Origin: Nitrososphaerales archaeon
GTDB lineage: Archaea; Thermoproteota; Nitrososphaeria; Nitrososphaerales; Nitrososphaeraceae
Reading direction: 5' to 3'
Assembly (NCBI GenBank): GCA_029237525.1
Contig: JARBAU010000230.1
Location: 27,299 to 91,298, forward strand
DNA: 64,000 nucleotides
Shown one piece after another: positions 9,839 to 19,451 of this stretch (the stretch's first letter is position 1; the number at the start of each line of letters is the position of its first letter). The notes below the pieces were generated by a model, which saw nothing but the letters and a program-made list of their open reading frames with translations, did no database searches and was not told where the DNA came from. Made by a program: the position numbers and the translations under genes.

Positions 9839-12800
9839 TCACTTTTTGCTTATATTTGACTTCCTGTCAATATTTTGATGCTCAGTTTCTGGAGACTCGG
9901 AAGAATCAAGCAGCTTCTCAATATCATCCTCATCCTCAACTGTCTGACCAGATTCTGAAGCAACAATTGCATCTGCTTTCGCTTTTCTCCTTTTTCTAAT
10001 CAGCCTTATAATTATGAACGCTACAATCGCAACAATCACTAATAACAAGATTGGCATTGGAATACCGAGAATTGTGTTTTGCGAATGACGATCGCCGCGT
10101 GTGTGGGAAATCTGAGGTTTTACCTGCAAAGTCTGATTTATCGTCACTTCATGGCTATTTTTGAGGTCATCACTATATGTTATCTTTAGCGATACAGGAT
10201 GACTACCCTGAAGAGTTGAGTTATCGACATTTGTAAGCGGGATGCTAAATGGTAGGGGTGAGTCAGGTTGGAGGTCACCCAAGTATTGAGGAGGTGGTAA
10301 CAAGAACGATGCCACAGACGGTACTAATCCAGATGACTGGGAGGCATTATTTCGATGTTGGTCCGATGACTGGCCTTCATGATGCGCACGGCTGTTATCT
10401 TGCTGCCGTGCTGAGCTAGTTGCAAACGGCTGGTTTACCAGCTGAGCAGTAGTATATAGGCCTATCGTGTTTCCTTGATTCAAAAGATTTCCCACCAGAT
10501 TAGGTGTTCCTGCGACATAGTTTATAGCCAAATCAGTAACGCTAACGTGTATATCGCCTACCACATTTCCGCCTAGAACAAATGATCCAATTTTGGATTG
10601 TCCACCAGAAATATATTGTAGCGTTACTAAAAATGATACAGGCGCAGCAATCAAGGAAGTTGATGCGTAGATTTTGGTTGTGAATTCATTTTTTGAATGG
10701 GGAGCTAAGCTTGGAAGGCTCCAGAGCGAATCCCCAACAATCTTCAGGTCATCTGATTCTGATGCTATTGATGCTACTGCATTTGTAATAGGAAAGTCGT
10801 TGTTATTCGTTATTGTGAATTTCATGTCTTGCACCTTACCTGCAGTTAGAATGAGCGATGAACTATTCAGATTATTGTTCGGGTTGTCACTACTCTTAAC
10901 GTTTGAGTGTGGGTTATTTACGGTCGCCCCATATGCAATATTATGCATGTGCTGATCTTGGCTGTAGGGGGAATTGCCATCATTATCTATATATGTGGCA
11001 AATTCTGGTCTCAGGTGTTCAGTGGTGGAAGAGTCTAAAGTTGAATGGAGAAGATCTGGACTTGATTGATTGTGATCGTTGAAAGAATATGCACTTGCAG
11101 TAACGCCTGAAGCAGTGATACCATTTGAATCGCCTCCTTGGTTACTATTTATAGATCCTGTGCTGTTCGTTGGGGGACCTGAAGGGCCTACGCTGAGTCC
11201 AGCTTCCGGAGGAGTCGGTAACACAAGTAACCCTACCGATGCACTGGTACTCTTTGAATCACCAGTTGACGCAGTGTATGAAATTTGAAGATTCAAGTTT
11301 TGTAAAGTGCCACCAGCGGATTCTGAAGGATATATAACGGGATCGATTTCTGCAGTGCCGTTTACAGGTATAGTTCCTAGGTTGAAGGTTCTGGATCCTA
11401 GATTTACGGCCGGAACGGTGGAAGTCGGAGATGTAGTGGTTACTTGGCCGGGAGTACTGGTGGCAGTAGTAGTGGACGTGTTGTTGGTGTTACTCGTAGT
11501 CCCAGGCTGATTGACAACTACGTTATTTGCAATACTGTTACCACTTATGCTTGTAATAGTGACAAGAACGCTATTCGCATCGGCTGTTCCTTTATTCTTG
11601 ATGTCTATGACAGCTGTGTTTGAGAATCCTGGCTTCAAACTAGTAGTCTTGGAACTTGTATCTAAAATAACTTTGCCAGGCAGCGAAATAGGCACCATAT
11701 ATGTTTGAGTATTATATACACCTGGCTCAAGAGATGGCACCTTAAAATAGTATATTCTAAGTGATGCACTGTAGTCGCCAACCTTCACCCCTTTACCAAT
11801 ATTAACCTTGAAATAAAGGGTGTAAGTCTGCCCTGATTTTACTACATTGGTAAAACTGGCAATCGCTGTCTGCTGTTGCTGCAGATCTTGTGGCTGTAGA
11901 TTGGAAATACCAGTTTGCTGTATCTTAGGACTGTGATCGTTATTACCAACTGAGCCTCCTATGCTAGTCGCAGAGGTAAATCCAGGTGGAAGTGTGAGAT
12001 ATCCGATTATTCCATTAATGTCCGAAAATTCTGTGTTACTTAATACTACTGCAAATATTGATTGTCCCTCCCCAGGCCCAACTTCTTGCTGAGGAGGTAT
12101 CGGAAGCGCAGAAGAAGTAGATGAGCACACGGACAATGTAGAAGAATTGCCGTTAGCTGAACAAACTGACGAATTTGCAGCCCAGTAGGAATCAACAAAG
12201 CCATTTGTGAAGATACTACCTCCTGTACCGTGAATATTTTGTATTTGATTGGGACTGTTGATATCAAATTTGTTCTGAGTGTCAGATATTGATCCAAGAT
12301 CAAAATTCTGCCCTACAGTTCTATTTATTGTCAGTTGATGGGGATTTTTCAGATCATCGTTGTAGGTTATATTCAGTGCAACTGGATACAATAAAGGCTG
12401 GTTCCCTGACTGTACATTTGTGAGTTGAGGCTCATTATGATTAGCTGTAGATTTCTCGATGGTATTTTGGGACTCTCCTTGTACTTCATTATCCGTGATC
12501 AAAGTATTAATGTTATTTTGCTGTGTAGATACTCTTTCTTGTTGTTTAATAATCCTGAGTGGTATACTGAACGGTACAGGAGAGTTTGCAGGAATACTTC
12601 CAAGATAATCTGAGGATAATGGTAAGATAGTTATTCCCTTAGGTACACTTTGAGAGTTTGTCGTGTTGTTGTTTGCCAGACCTTCAGACTGAACCATTTG
12701 GATATTAGTAAAGAGAGCTGGGGTGTTGCCCTCATTCAACAAGTTGCCGACGAGGTTGGGGGTACTGCCTAAATATCTTATACCCACATTATTAATTTCT

Positions 12801-13354
12801 AGCTTAATGTCACCTACCACGACTGCACCTATGTCAAATGAATCAGTTTTTATCTGCTGCCCATTTTGGATATATTGTGCAGTCACTGTAAAAAAAACTG
12901 GCGATCCAATCAACGTAGGTGAGGCGTAAACTTTTGTTGATAACACAATGTTCGAACCAGGTCTTAGACTCTGCATATTCCATTGTGTATCACCAAGAAT
13001 TCTGACTGAGCTAGATTGTGATACCAACGAAACGGCCAGGTCGGAAATCCTTGGCAATTGCTGGTCCTGTGAGTTAAAGCCTTGCAGTGACTGTGTATTA
13101 GCTTGGCCATAGGATGGTCCTCTGATACTAAAATTAAAATCCTGGATCTTGCCGGCGGTGATATGGATTAAGGACTGGTCTGGTGTACTGTTTGATTGAA
13201 TAGAGTGCACTACTGAAGTTCGAACAGATGTAGGTGATGCAGCTAAGACTCCATCCATGTTTGAGATAGATCCGCTAATAAGGATTGATACCAAGCACAA
13301 TATAATTATGAGATTTTTATGTAATTGAAGATTAAAAATATTAATTTTCAACAT
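9839..13354 (-). CDS. 1171-aa membrane-anchored surface protein, A-B-A' repeat (CARDB/COG1361-like)
   Basis: An N-terminal signal segment (residues about 12-32) leads into a long extracellular part. Module A (about 60-365) contains LIHITAGKIQDFNFSI, the PNLVGNLLNEGNTPALFT element and an ITYNDDLKNPHQLTINRT end. Module B (about 383-760) contains QEVGPGEGQSIFAVVLSN and a CARDB-like beta sandwich (IDIKNKGTADANSVLV). Module A' (about 833-1095) repeats A: LILTAGKVQDMKFTI, PNLVGNLLNQGNTIGLYT, ITYSDDLKNSHEVTINQT. One transmembrane helix (about 1098-1118), a basic stop and an acidic tail follow. Serine/threonine/asparagine-rich linkers suggest glycosylation. COG1361 S-layer-like proteins often accompany ABC transporters in archaea. 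Here the gene overlaps the end of a LolD/MacB-like ATPase gene by 14 bp, so the two are co-transcribed and probably work together at the cell surface. Substrate unknown. Confidence 0.75.
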   Translation of the reverse strand: MLKINIFNLQLHKNLIIILCLVSILISGSISNMDGVLAASPTSVRTSVVHSIQSNSTPDQSLIHITAGKIQDFNFSIRGPSYGQANTQSLQGFNSQDQQLPRISDLAVSLVSQSSSVRILGDTQWNMQSLRPGSNIVLSTKVYASPTLIGSPVFFTVTAQYIQNGQQIKTDSFDIGAVVVGDIKLEINNVGIRYLGSTPNLVGNLLNEGNTPALFTNIQMVQSEGLANNNTTNSQSVPKGITILPLSSDYLGSIPANSPVPFSIPLRIIKQQERVSTQQNNINTLITDNEVQGESQNTIEKSTANHNEPQLTNVQSGNQPLLYPVALNITYNDDLKNPHQLTINRTVGQNFDLGSISDTQNKFDINSPNQIQNIHGTGGSIFTNGFVDSYWAANSSVCSANGNSSTLSVCSSTSSALPIPPQQEVGPGEGQSIFAVVLSNTEFSDINGIIGYLTLPPGFTSATSIGGSVGNNDHSPKIQQTGISNLQPQDLQQQQTAIASFTNVVKSGQTYTLYFKVNIGKGVKVGDYSASLRIYYFKVPSLEPGVYNTQTYMVPISLPGKVILDTSSKTTSLKPGFSNTAVIDIKNKGTADANSVLVTITSISGNSIANNVVVNQPGTTSNTNNTSTTTATSTPGQVTTTSPTSTVPAVNLGSRTFNLGTIPVNGTAEIDPVIYPSESAGGTLQNLNLQISYTASTGDSKSTSASVGLLVLPTPPEAGLSVGPSGPPTNSTGSINSNQGGDSNGITASGVTASAYSFNDHNQSSPDLLHSTLDSSTTEHLRPEFATYIDNDGNSPYSQDQHMHNIAYGATVNNPHSNVKSSDNPNNNLNSSSLILTAGKVQDMKFTITNNNDFPITNAVASIASESDDLKIVGDSLWSLPSLAPHSKNEFTTKIYASTSLIAAPVSFLVTLQYISGGQSKIGSFVLGGNVVGDIHVSVTDLAINYVAGTPNLVGNLLNQGNTIGLYTTAQLVNQPFATSSARQQDNSRAHHEGQSSDQHRNNASQSSGLVPSVASFLLPPPQYLGDLQPDSPLPFSIPLTNVDNSTLQGSHPVSLKITYSDDLKNSHEVTINQTLQVKPQISHTRGDRHSQNTILGIPMPILLLVIVAIVAFIIIRLIRKRRKAKADAIVASESGQTVEDEDDIEKLLDSSESPETEHQNIDRKSNISKK

Positions 13355-14063
13355 TTACAACTTCTTTTTCAATTGTACCATCACGGATATGAATCGCTCG
13401 GTCAGTTCTAGCAGCGAGATCTGGATTGTGTGTGACCATGATTATAGTTCTCGAAAATTTGTTCGAGAGCATAGTTAGTAAACCAAATACATCCTCGCCA
13501 GTTTTTGTATCCAGATTGCCAGTAGGCTCATCCGCAAGGATAATTTTTGGATTATTCATTAATGCTCTAGCGATTGCTACTCTTTGTTGCTGACCGCCGC
13601 TAAGATTGGTTGGTTTGAACTTAGCTTTATCTCGGATACCAAGAAATCCCAGAATTCTTATTGCACGGCGCCGTCTATCTTTGTCGCTCATTCCACCAGT
13701 AATTCCAGGAAACTCTACGTTCTTTAAAACGGTCGTTCTATTAATCAAGTTATATGATTGGAAGATAAAGCCAATTGTGTTATTTCTTAAAGTAGAAAGC
13801 TGAGAATCATTCAAAGTAAAAATATCAATTCCATTAATAAATACCTTGCCGGACGTAGGTCTATCCAGTGCGCCTAGCATATTCATGAGGGTCGATTTAC
13901 CACTACCTGAAGGTCCAACTATGGATACGAACTCGCCCTTGTTTACAGAGAATGATACATTTTTCAACGGAACCACCTTGCCCATAGAAGACATGTATAC
14001 CTTTGTTAAATTTTCAACCTTCAACGTTTCGGTATCATACCTGTAATCATAATGCGTATTCAT
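13341..14063 (-). CDS. LolD/MacB-type ABC ATPase
   Basis: A 240-aa stand-alone ATPase domain. Walker A GPSGSGKSTLMN near residue 43, the MLGALDRPTSGKVFINGIDI element typical of the LolD/MacB/FtsE group, Q-loop IGFIFQSYNLI, signature LSGGQQQRVAIARAL near 148 and Walker B IILADEPTGNLD near 168 are all intact. This group powers mechanotransmission by FtsX/MacB-type permeases rather than classical import. The gene overlaps the start of the 1171-aa surface protein gene. No FtsX-like permease gene is found in the window, so the membrane partner must lie elsewhere or be replaced. The 17-bp palindrome at 14154-14170 lies about 90 bp upstream. Confidence 0.9.
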   Translation of the reverse strand: MNTHYDYRYDTETLKVENLTKVYMSSMGKVVPLKNVSFSVNKGEFVSIVGPSGSGKSTLMNMLGALDRPTSGKVFINGIDIFTLNDSQLSTLRNNTIGFIFQSYNLINRTTVLKNVEFPGITGGMSDKDRRRRAIRILGFLGIRDKAKFKPTNLSGGQQQRVAIARALMNNPKIILADEPTGNLDTKTGEDVFGLLTMLSNKFSRTIIMVTHNPDLAARTDRAIHIRDGTIEKEVVNVEN

Positions 14064-14153
14064 AATAATTTAATTCTCCCCAAACGATACTATTATTAGG
14101 TATATTATCCTGTCAATTTAATTTAACTTCTTTTACTTATAAAAATCATTCGA

Positions 14154-14170
14154 TACATTCGTCGAATGTA
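14154..14170. promoter_or_regulatory. palindromic operator copy 2 (TACATTCG-T-CGAATGTA)
   Basis: A perfect 17-bp inverted repeat: arms TACATTCG (14154-14161) and CGAATGTA (14163-14170) around a central T. A further half site CATTCG stands at 14147-14152. It lies in the 227-bp gap between two divergent transcription units, the ATPase/surface-protein operon and the 601-aa secreted protein, so one bound protein could govern both. The core is identical to copy 1 at 9681-9693. Confidence 0.7.
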
Positions 14171-14290
14171 CCGCGTGGGGGTACTTTGAAATCCATCTAC
14201 ACTTTGTTAAGATGAAATTGATAAATGTAAATATTAATTCAAATCCTCCATCATCCATATATCTGTAACTCGCAAAACAACAAAAAGACG

Positions 14291-16096
14291 ATGCGCCTGC
14301 CTTATTCAAAAAGATCTATTGAAAATAGTACGAATAATAGAAAGAGAATATTTCATAGTTGTCATAATAAAATAAATTGTGAGACTGCAATTTTCAGCAT
14401 CTTTCTTATTTTGTCAGGATCAATTAGCTCAATAATGCTAGTGCCTGAACTAAATATTTCCCCCACGGCGCCTCAGTTAGCTAATGCCGAGCCTACTTCT
14501 GGTGCGCCATCGATTTTATTTTCTTCTAATTTTTCAAATTTTTCTAATACCTCTCCACCAATACCTCAGAAGCAGAATATTTTTTGTGGTAACATACAAA
14601 TTGCAAAATCCTTGTCGAATAATTCAAGTTCGTCCTCTCCGATTTCACCCACGCAGACTCAGCAGAACGATACATTCTTTTGTGGCAATAACATACGCAA
14701 TGGTAATTCTAATTCTAATTCCTCAGTTATTCCTAAATCTAGATTTTTACTAATTAGTAAGAATCTTTCGATAAACAAAACTAAATCGACATCTAGTGCG
14801 ACATTCAAGAACATAACTGATGGTCCGGTCAGGTTCGATTTTGTGAATTCTTATTGGACAGATAACACTGCACCTGGAGGTGTTGACGCTGGGTCCTCAT
14901 CGGACAGAACACCTGCGGCGCCGTTGGAGCCTGTCATTAGGCAAGAGGTTGGACCAGGCGAAGGGACTTCAATATTAGCAGTAGTACTAATCAATAGGGG
15001 CTTTGTAGATGTTACAAGTATAAGGGGTACATTACACCTTCCAGCTGGGTTTCGTGCAATAGTTCCTCCAGACGATAACGACCCTGTAAGCAACTTGACT
15101 AACGCAACTCAGAGTGTTCATTCTATTGTTCCGGCCGACAATTCTAGTCTACTAAATTCTAGCCTGAGTACTGGTAGTAGTAATAACACTCCAAATAGCA
15201 TTGCTGATGGCAGGACTGCAGTTGCAAGCTATAATGGACTAGTTAAAGCTGGACAAACATTCATTCTGTACTTTCCAGTGTATATCGAATCCTCTGCTCA
15301 GGTGGGAAAAGTTTATCACGGATCGCTTAGGTTACATTTCTTTACTCTAGAGCAAGAAAGGAAAATAAAGTCAGAATTTAATACGGCATCAAAAGCACGG
15401 GCATTTGGTCTCTCGCGACAAATTAATGCCACAGCTACTGTCCAGATATTAAAATCACTTGACAAACTAAACGCAAAAGATAAATCAAATTTAAAAACTA
15501 CGAATAGAGTAACACCTTTCGAGTCAACTTCGCGATCTATCGATGTACCGTTTGAACTTAGTGGCAAGGTGATATTGGATGTGTTTGCAATTCCCGAAAC
15601 ACAATTATTGAACGGAAGTAGGAATCTTGCATCGTTATTATCTGCGAGTCAGTTAAACGTATTAACTGCAAATCCAGGATCTCCGACGAAAGTGGCACTT
15701 GTTATAAGAAATGAGGGGTCTGCTATAGCTAACGGCGTCATTGCTGATATTATGTCGAGAAATCAAGCCGCAACCGCTAACAACATCATTTCTCCGGCGG
15801 TAGGAAACCTATCTATTTCAAGTAATGTCGTCCAACAAAATAATATCATTCCTCTCATAATTCTAGGTAGTAGTACATTCAACATTGGATCAGTTCAAGT
15901 TAATCAGGTCAAAAAAGTAGATACTGCAGTTTTTCCTAGTATCGCCGTAGGAGGTACACTTGAAATTTTGACAATCCACATAACTTACAACGATGCTTAT
16001 GGGAACAAGAAGACTACTGATAAAATAATAGGTGTCCAAATACTGCCCCAGAGCCCACAATCTGCGCTAAATGTTTCACCCTCTGGTCGCCAATAG
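14291..16096 (+). CDS. 601-aa secreted protein, stand-alone B-module paralogue
   Basis: An N-terminal basic stretch and hydrophobic segment (about residues 33-58) form a signal peptide or anchor. A low-complexity Ser/Asn linker follows to about residue 180. The rest aligns by eye with module B of the 1171-aa protein: FVNSYWTDNT versus FVDSYWAANS, RQEVGPGEGTSILAVVL versus QQEVGPGEGQSIFAVVL, the SGKVILD and SPTKVALVIRNEGSAIANGV strands, and the final SPQSALNVSPSG versus PPEAGLSVGPSG. Many NxS/NxT sites are present. No C-terminal membrane helix is present, so it is secreted or tethered at its N terminus. It is divergent from the ATPase operon and shares the operator at 14154-14170. Function unknown; probably a partner or regulator of the larger protein. 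Confidence 0.7.
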   Translation: MRLPYSKRSIENSTNNRKRIFHSCHNKINCETAIFSIFLILSGSISSIMLVPELNISPTAPQLANAEPTSGAPSILFSSNFSNFSNTSPPIPQKQNIFCGNIQIAKSLSNNSSSSSPISPTQTQQNDTFFCGNNIRNGNSNSNSSVIPKSRFLLISKNLSINKTKSTSSATFKNITDGPVRFDFVNSYWTDNTAPGGVDAGSSSDRTPAAPLEPVIRQEVGPGEGTSILAVVLINRGFVDVTSIRGTLHLPAGFRAIVPPDDNDPVSNLTNATQSVHSIVPADNSSLLNSSLSTGSSNNTPNSIADGRTAVASYNGLVKAGQTFILYFPVYIESSAQVGKVYHGSLRLHFFTLEQERKIKSEFNTASKARAFGLSRQINATATVQILKSLDKLNAKDKSNLKTTNRVTPFESTSRSIDVPFELSGKVILDVFAIPETQLLNGSRNLASLLSASQLNVLTANPGSPTKVALVIRNEGSAIANGVIADIMSRNQAATANNIISPAVGNLSISSNVVQQNNIIPLIILGSSTFNIGSVQVNQVKKVDTAVFPSIAVGGTLEILTIHITYNDAYGNKKTTDKIIGVQILPQSPQSALNVSPSGRQ

Positions 16097-16535
16097 ATTA
16101 AACGTTTCAAATTTTGGAATGATTTGATCTATACTCTCTGTAGGGCTAGCGCAAATGAGCACTTATACTAGCCTATAGTATTAGGCCATATATTAGTACG
16201 GCCTTATTATCCTACGTGATAGATCTGATCTGTCAGGACTCGTTAACAAATTGACGCTAGGAGTGAGTGGATTGTTTGCCAATGGTCATTCGTTATCTAC
16301 GATAGAATTGAGCCATAGCGGACATACTTGCCAACTTTAGTATTCGGTAAGATTATTATCTCATCGTCACATTATACTCTGAGGTCCTTGAGATACATAC
16401 TGTCCAATTAAATGACTTGTATAAACAAAATAGGATAAACCCGGAATTACACTTTAAAACTGTCTTGGCTAAGTTCTACGGAAGATACGGTTCAGGCACA
16501 TTTAAAGGTGTAATTATCTATGATCCATCTCAAAT
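16097..16535. other. intergenic, small inverted repeats only
   Basis: A 440-bp gap with no convincing frame. GCCTA and TAGGC form a small hairpin-like inverted repeat around 16172-16187, which may be a transcription signal. Otherwise I see nothing. Confidence 0.4.
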
Positions 16536-17273
16536 TTGGCAAAACACAATTGTTCACCATCATCTGTAAGGGAATCTTTAGAGCTTTTGTCGAAAAATTG
16601 GTCTATAGATCCTCAGATTTACGATTTACAGCTAGGAAAAAGAAATGACGTATATGACACCAGTTTAAGAGTAGATAGGGTCACATTCCATATACCAACC
16701 CTTTCAAGAGAAAATCTATTTGTTTTGTGGAAATGTTTGTGGCCAGATTGCCATAATTGTTGTGATCGACAAGGTAGGTTGCCCCTTACTATGGATGACA
16801 TACATGTAATAACTCGAAAAATGGGGTACACGCTACAGTCTGATTTTCTCAAAAATGAAGCAAGAATATCAAGTTGGAATGAGAATGACGAAAAAGGAAA
16901 TGTATCTAATTTATTTTCAATGCTATCGTTGAAGCGAAAGCAAGATGAGAGTGAAGACGAGGACGGAACTCCTGTTAGTTGTAGATTTTTGACCCAAGAT
17001 GGTGCTTGTGAGCTACATCCAGAAAAACCTGGAGTATGTTGGTTATATCCTTTCGCATCATGGATAAATATTGAAAATAATTTACCAGTAGTTCATGCTA
17101 CATTCCAGTTTACAGGGGACTGTCCTGGATTTTATCTGAGTGATTCATTAGATCAAATAATGCCCGTATTAGAGGAATATTCAAAGACAATATATAAATA
17201 CAATATGGCGGTCAGAAGGACAGTAAGAAATAGCTACGGTCTTATCAATTTTGTTTCTTCTACCCCATCTTAG
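16536..17273 (+). CDS. YkgJ-family cysteine-cluster protein
   Basis: A 245-aa protein with the CxxCxxCC-type motif of the YkgJ family: CLWPDCHNCCDRQGRLPLT near residue 68, and a second half CRFLTQDGACELHPEKPGVCWLYPF near residue 150. These cysteines probably bind zinc or an iron-sulfur cluster. Family members have been linked to redox-dependent or chaperone-like roles, but the reaction is not known. The frame opens with TTG at 16536, with no ATG in frame before the conserved part, so the exact start is uncertain. It is followed after 32 bp by an ArsA/GET3-type ATPase gene, and the two probably form an operon. Confidence 0.75.
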   Translation: MAKHNCSPSSVRESLELLSKNWSIDPQIYDLQLGKRNDVYDTSLRVDRVTFHIPTLSRENLFVLWKCLWPDCHNCCDRQGRLPLTMDDIHVITRKMGYTLQSDFLKNEARISSWNENDEKGNVSNLFSMLSLKRKQDESEDEDGTPVSCRFLTQDGACELHPEKPGVCWLYPFASWINIENNLPVVHATFQFTGDCPGFYLSDSLDQIMPVLEEYSKTIYKYNMAVRRTVRNSYGLINFVSSTPS

Positions 17274-17305
17274 TATCGATCACAAACTTGACTAAATATT
17301 AGGTC

Positions 17306-18520
17306 ATGAGACTAATAATTTATACCGGGAAAGGAGGCACAGGCAAGACTGTGACATCCTCATCCACAGCCATAAAACTGGCCGACCGAGATCACAAAAC
17401 TTTGTTGATTTCCTCAGACCCAGCGCATACTTTGGGGGACGCATTTATGTTACCTAATGAGAATGCAGAAAGCTATGGTGCACGTGAAGTTATACCAAAA
17501 TTATTTTTACTGCAAATCGATCCCATTGCTGAGATCAACAAAAAATTTGATAACTTACTTTCTTACATGGCGTCACTATTGTCACAAAAAGGACTGGATG
17601 AGAGCATATCATACGAAATCGCAATGATGCCAGGAATGACTCAGATATTCTCTTTGTTAAAAATTGATGAAATAATACACGACAATTCGTATGATGCAAT
17701 AGTTATGGATATGCCTGCCTCTGGAGAAGCATTACGATATCTCTACCTTCCAAAGCTTGTAGGAAACGTAGGTAGAAAGTTAATGGGAATTTTTGGACTT
17801 TTTTCTGGTTTTTCAAAAATATTTCAGACTTTCTCTATTATTTCAGCTCCGAATAATATCTCGCAATTTGAACAAGATTTCTTCGATCGGCTTAAAAGCC
17901 TAGCGAAGATCATTACCGATTACAAAATAACAAGTATAAGATTGGTTGCCAACCCTGATTCATTTAGTATAGAAAATGCTAAAAGATCTCTAATGTTGGC
18001 AAACCTATATGGAATCAACGTTGACCTAGCAGTAATTAATAAAATTTGGCCAGCCGCGAAATCTGAAATAGCAAATGATCCATCCGACACTTACTTTAAA
18101 AATTGGTCAAATTTTCAAAAGGCAAAGATAGAGGAAGCACGGGTCAATTTCTATCCGATCCCAGTCAGAGAAATTCCTATGCATCAAACAGAATTAGCTG
18201 GTACTGAAATGCTGCGTCAGAATGCGAATCTGCTTTTTGGGGAGGAAAATCCCATGATGATTTTCTATCATGGAAATCCGCTATCTGTCATTCACAACGG
18301 TAAAGATAAGTTGTCATTAGTCGTAAAGGTCCCGTTTACAGAACAAAAAGATTTCGACATCAAACGTGTTAGTGGCGGCGAGGTGATAATAAGAGTGCAA
18401 AGCCCGACAGGAAGTATAGCAAATGTGCTCCCACTTCCTGCAATTGCCTACAATATGAAGATTGTTAAGGTTCTCTTACAGAATAACAACCTGACCCTGA
18501 CTTTTGAAAAGATGATTTGA
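17306..18520 (+). CDS. ArsA/GET3-type ATPase
   Basis: A 404-aa protein. The deviant Walker A motif GKGGTGKTVTSS starts at residue 8 and contains the signature lysine early in the loop, and SSDPAHTLGDAF (switch I) and MDMPASGEALRYL (switch II) follow. This identifies the ArsA/Get3 group of the SIMIBI ATPases. In eukaryotes and some archaea these insert tail-anchored membrane proteins; bacterial ArsA drives arsenite export. No arsenite pump or metal-binding cysteine pair is evident here, so a chaperone-like targeting role is more likely. The C-terminal 100 residues form a small alpha-crystallin-like beta domain (LSLVVKVPFTEQKDF), a feature of several archaeal and plant members. Confidence 0.85.
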   Translation: MRLIIYTGKGGTGKTVTSSSTAIKLADRDHKTLLISSDPAHTLGDAFMLPNENAESYGAREVIPKLFLLQIDPIAEINKKFDNLLSYMASLLSQKGLDESISYEIAMMPGMTQIFSLLKIDEIIHDNSYDAIVMDMPASGEALRYLYLPKLVGNVGRKLMGIFGLFSGFSKIFQTFSIISAPNNISQFEQDFFDRLKSLAKIITDYKITSIRLVANPDSFSIENAKRSLMLANLYGINVDLAVINKIWPAAKSEIANDPSDTYFKNWSNFQKAKIEEARVNFYPIPVREIPMHQTELAGTEMLRQNANLLFGEENPMMIFYHGNPLSVIHNGKDKLSLVVKVPFTEQKDFDIKRVSGGEVIIRVQSPTGSIANVLPLPAIAYNMKIVKVLLQNNNLTLTFEKMI

Positions 18521-18780
18521 ACTCTTGAAATATTTGAGGTTATGATAAATCAAAGTCACTACGGTTTAGCTTAAAATTGAACGCTGACTTTGGGAATTAG
18601 AATTAGATGTCTCGAAGAAACCTCCGATCCAATTTCGGCACTCAATGAGTCTATTTTTTTGATTTAGGAATACTAATAGATGAAACAGTAACAGGATGAC
18701 ATAAATCGTCTAATCTGACGATAGGTCTGCATTTGAATACTAAAGACTAGTAATTTGTTCAATCTCCGAATATAACACAA

Positions 18781-18969
18781 CTATATTATGTGAAGGCGTT
18801 TAGCACACTCTATGTGATAATAACTACGAGGTATACCAGTACTTACAATAACGTCTGTTCCGTTAATTTTTACCCCGCAAAAATAACAAGCCCCATTTTG
18901 CCTATTTTTAATAATTGAGCTTATACGATGAGTAATATTATATTGAGTTATTATTACCGGCCGTGGCAA
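18781..18969 (-). CDS. 62-aa zinc-finger-like small protein
   Basis: A 62-residue basic protein with CYFCGVKI (CxxC) and YHIECAKRL (HxxC), which together could bind one zinc ion in a treble-clef or LIM-like knuckle. The N-terminal third is basic and may contact nucleic acid. It is alone between two longer gaps. Such tiny zinc proteins are common in Nitrososphaeria; function unknown. Confidence 0.55.
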   Translation of the reverse strand: MPRPVIITQYNITHRISSIIKNRQNGACYFCGVKINGTDVIVSTGIPRSYYHIECAKRLHII

Positions 18970-19451
18970 ATTTCAAAATATCTTAACTAGGTCTAACTAT
19001 ATATGATTCGATTCCTTTCTCGTTCTTAATTTTATTATGAATTCTTCTATTCAAGAGAAGATGTTTGATCTAATTTCTCTCGGCGTGAAATTGGCATATG
19101 TGAAAATCTCAGAGTAAATAACTGGAATAATTCACTATTTCGATTAATAATTAGGAACACTGGATGAGTTTTACAGTATAATGAGCATGGAAAATCTATT
19201 AAAATGAAAAATAATACTGTCTTGGTATTTTTTGAACAAGAATACTCAGCACTATGTCTAAACAATATCAACAACATGAATCAAGCGATTCACTCCTCTA
19301 TGGTGTAGCTAACAGTGCTTGCGAAGGTTCTAATGCAATTTCTGAACTGCAGATCTTCTTTGAATTTAAGATTTGGATAATCTGAAATTCTTCTAAACAG
19401 ACATTATCATTATATCATGATTATTTCCATACTGTACATGTAGAGCTAAAG
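18970..19451. other. intergenic, short frames only
   Basis: A 480-bp gap. A 43-codon plus-strand frame starting at ATG 19254 and a 76-codon minus-strand frame at 19047-19277 exist, but neither has persuasive composition or a promoter. No RNA gene is seen. Confidence 0.4.

Noticed and set aside
19047..19277. 76-codon minus-strand frame
   Set aside because: Unusual composition and no promoter; not supported.
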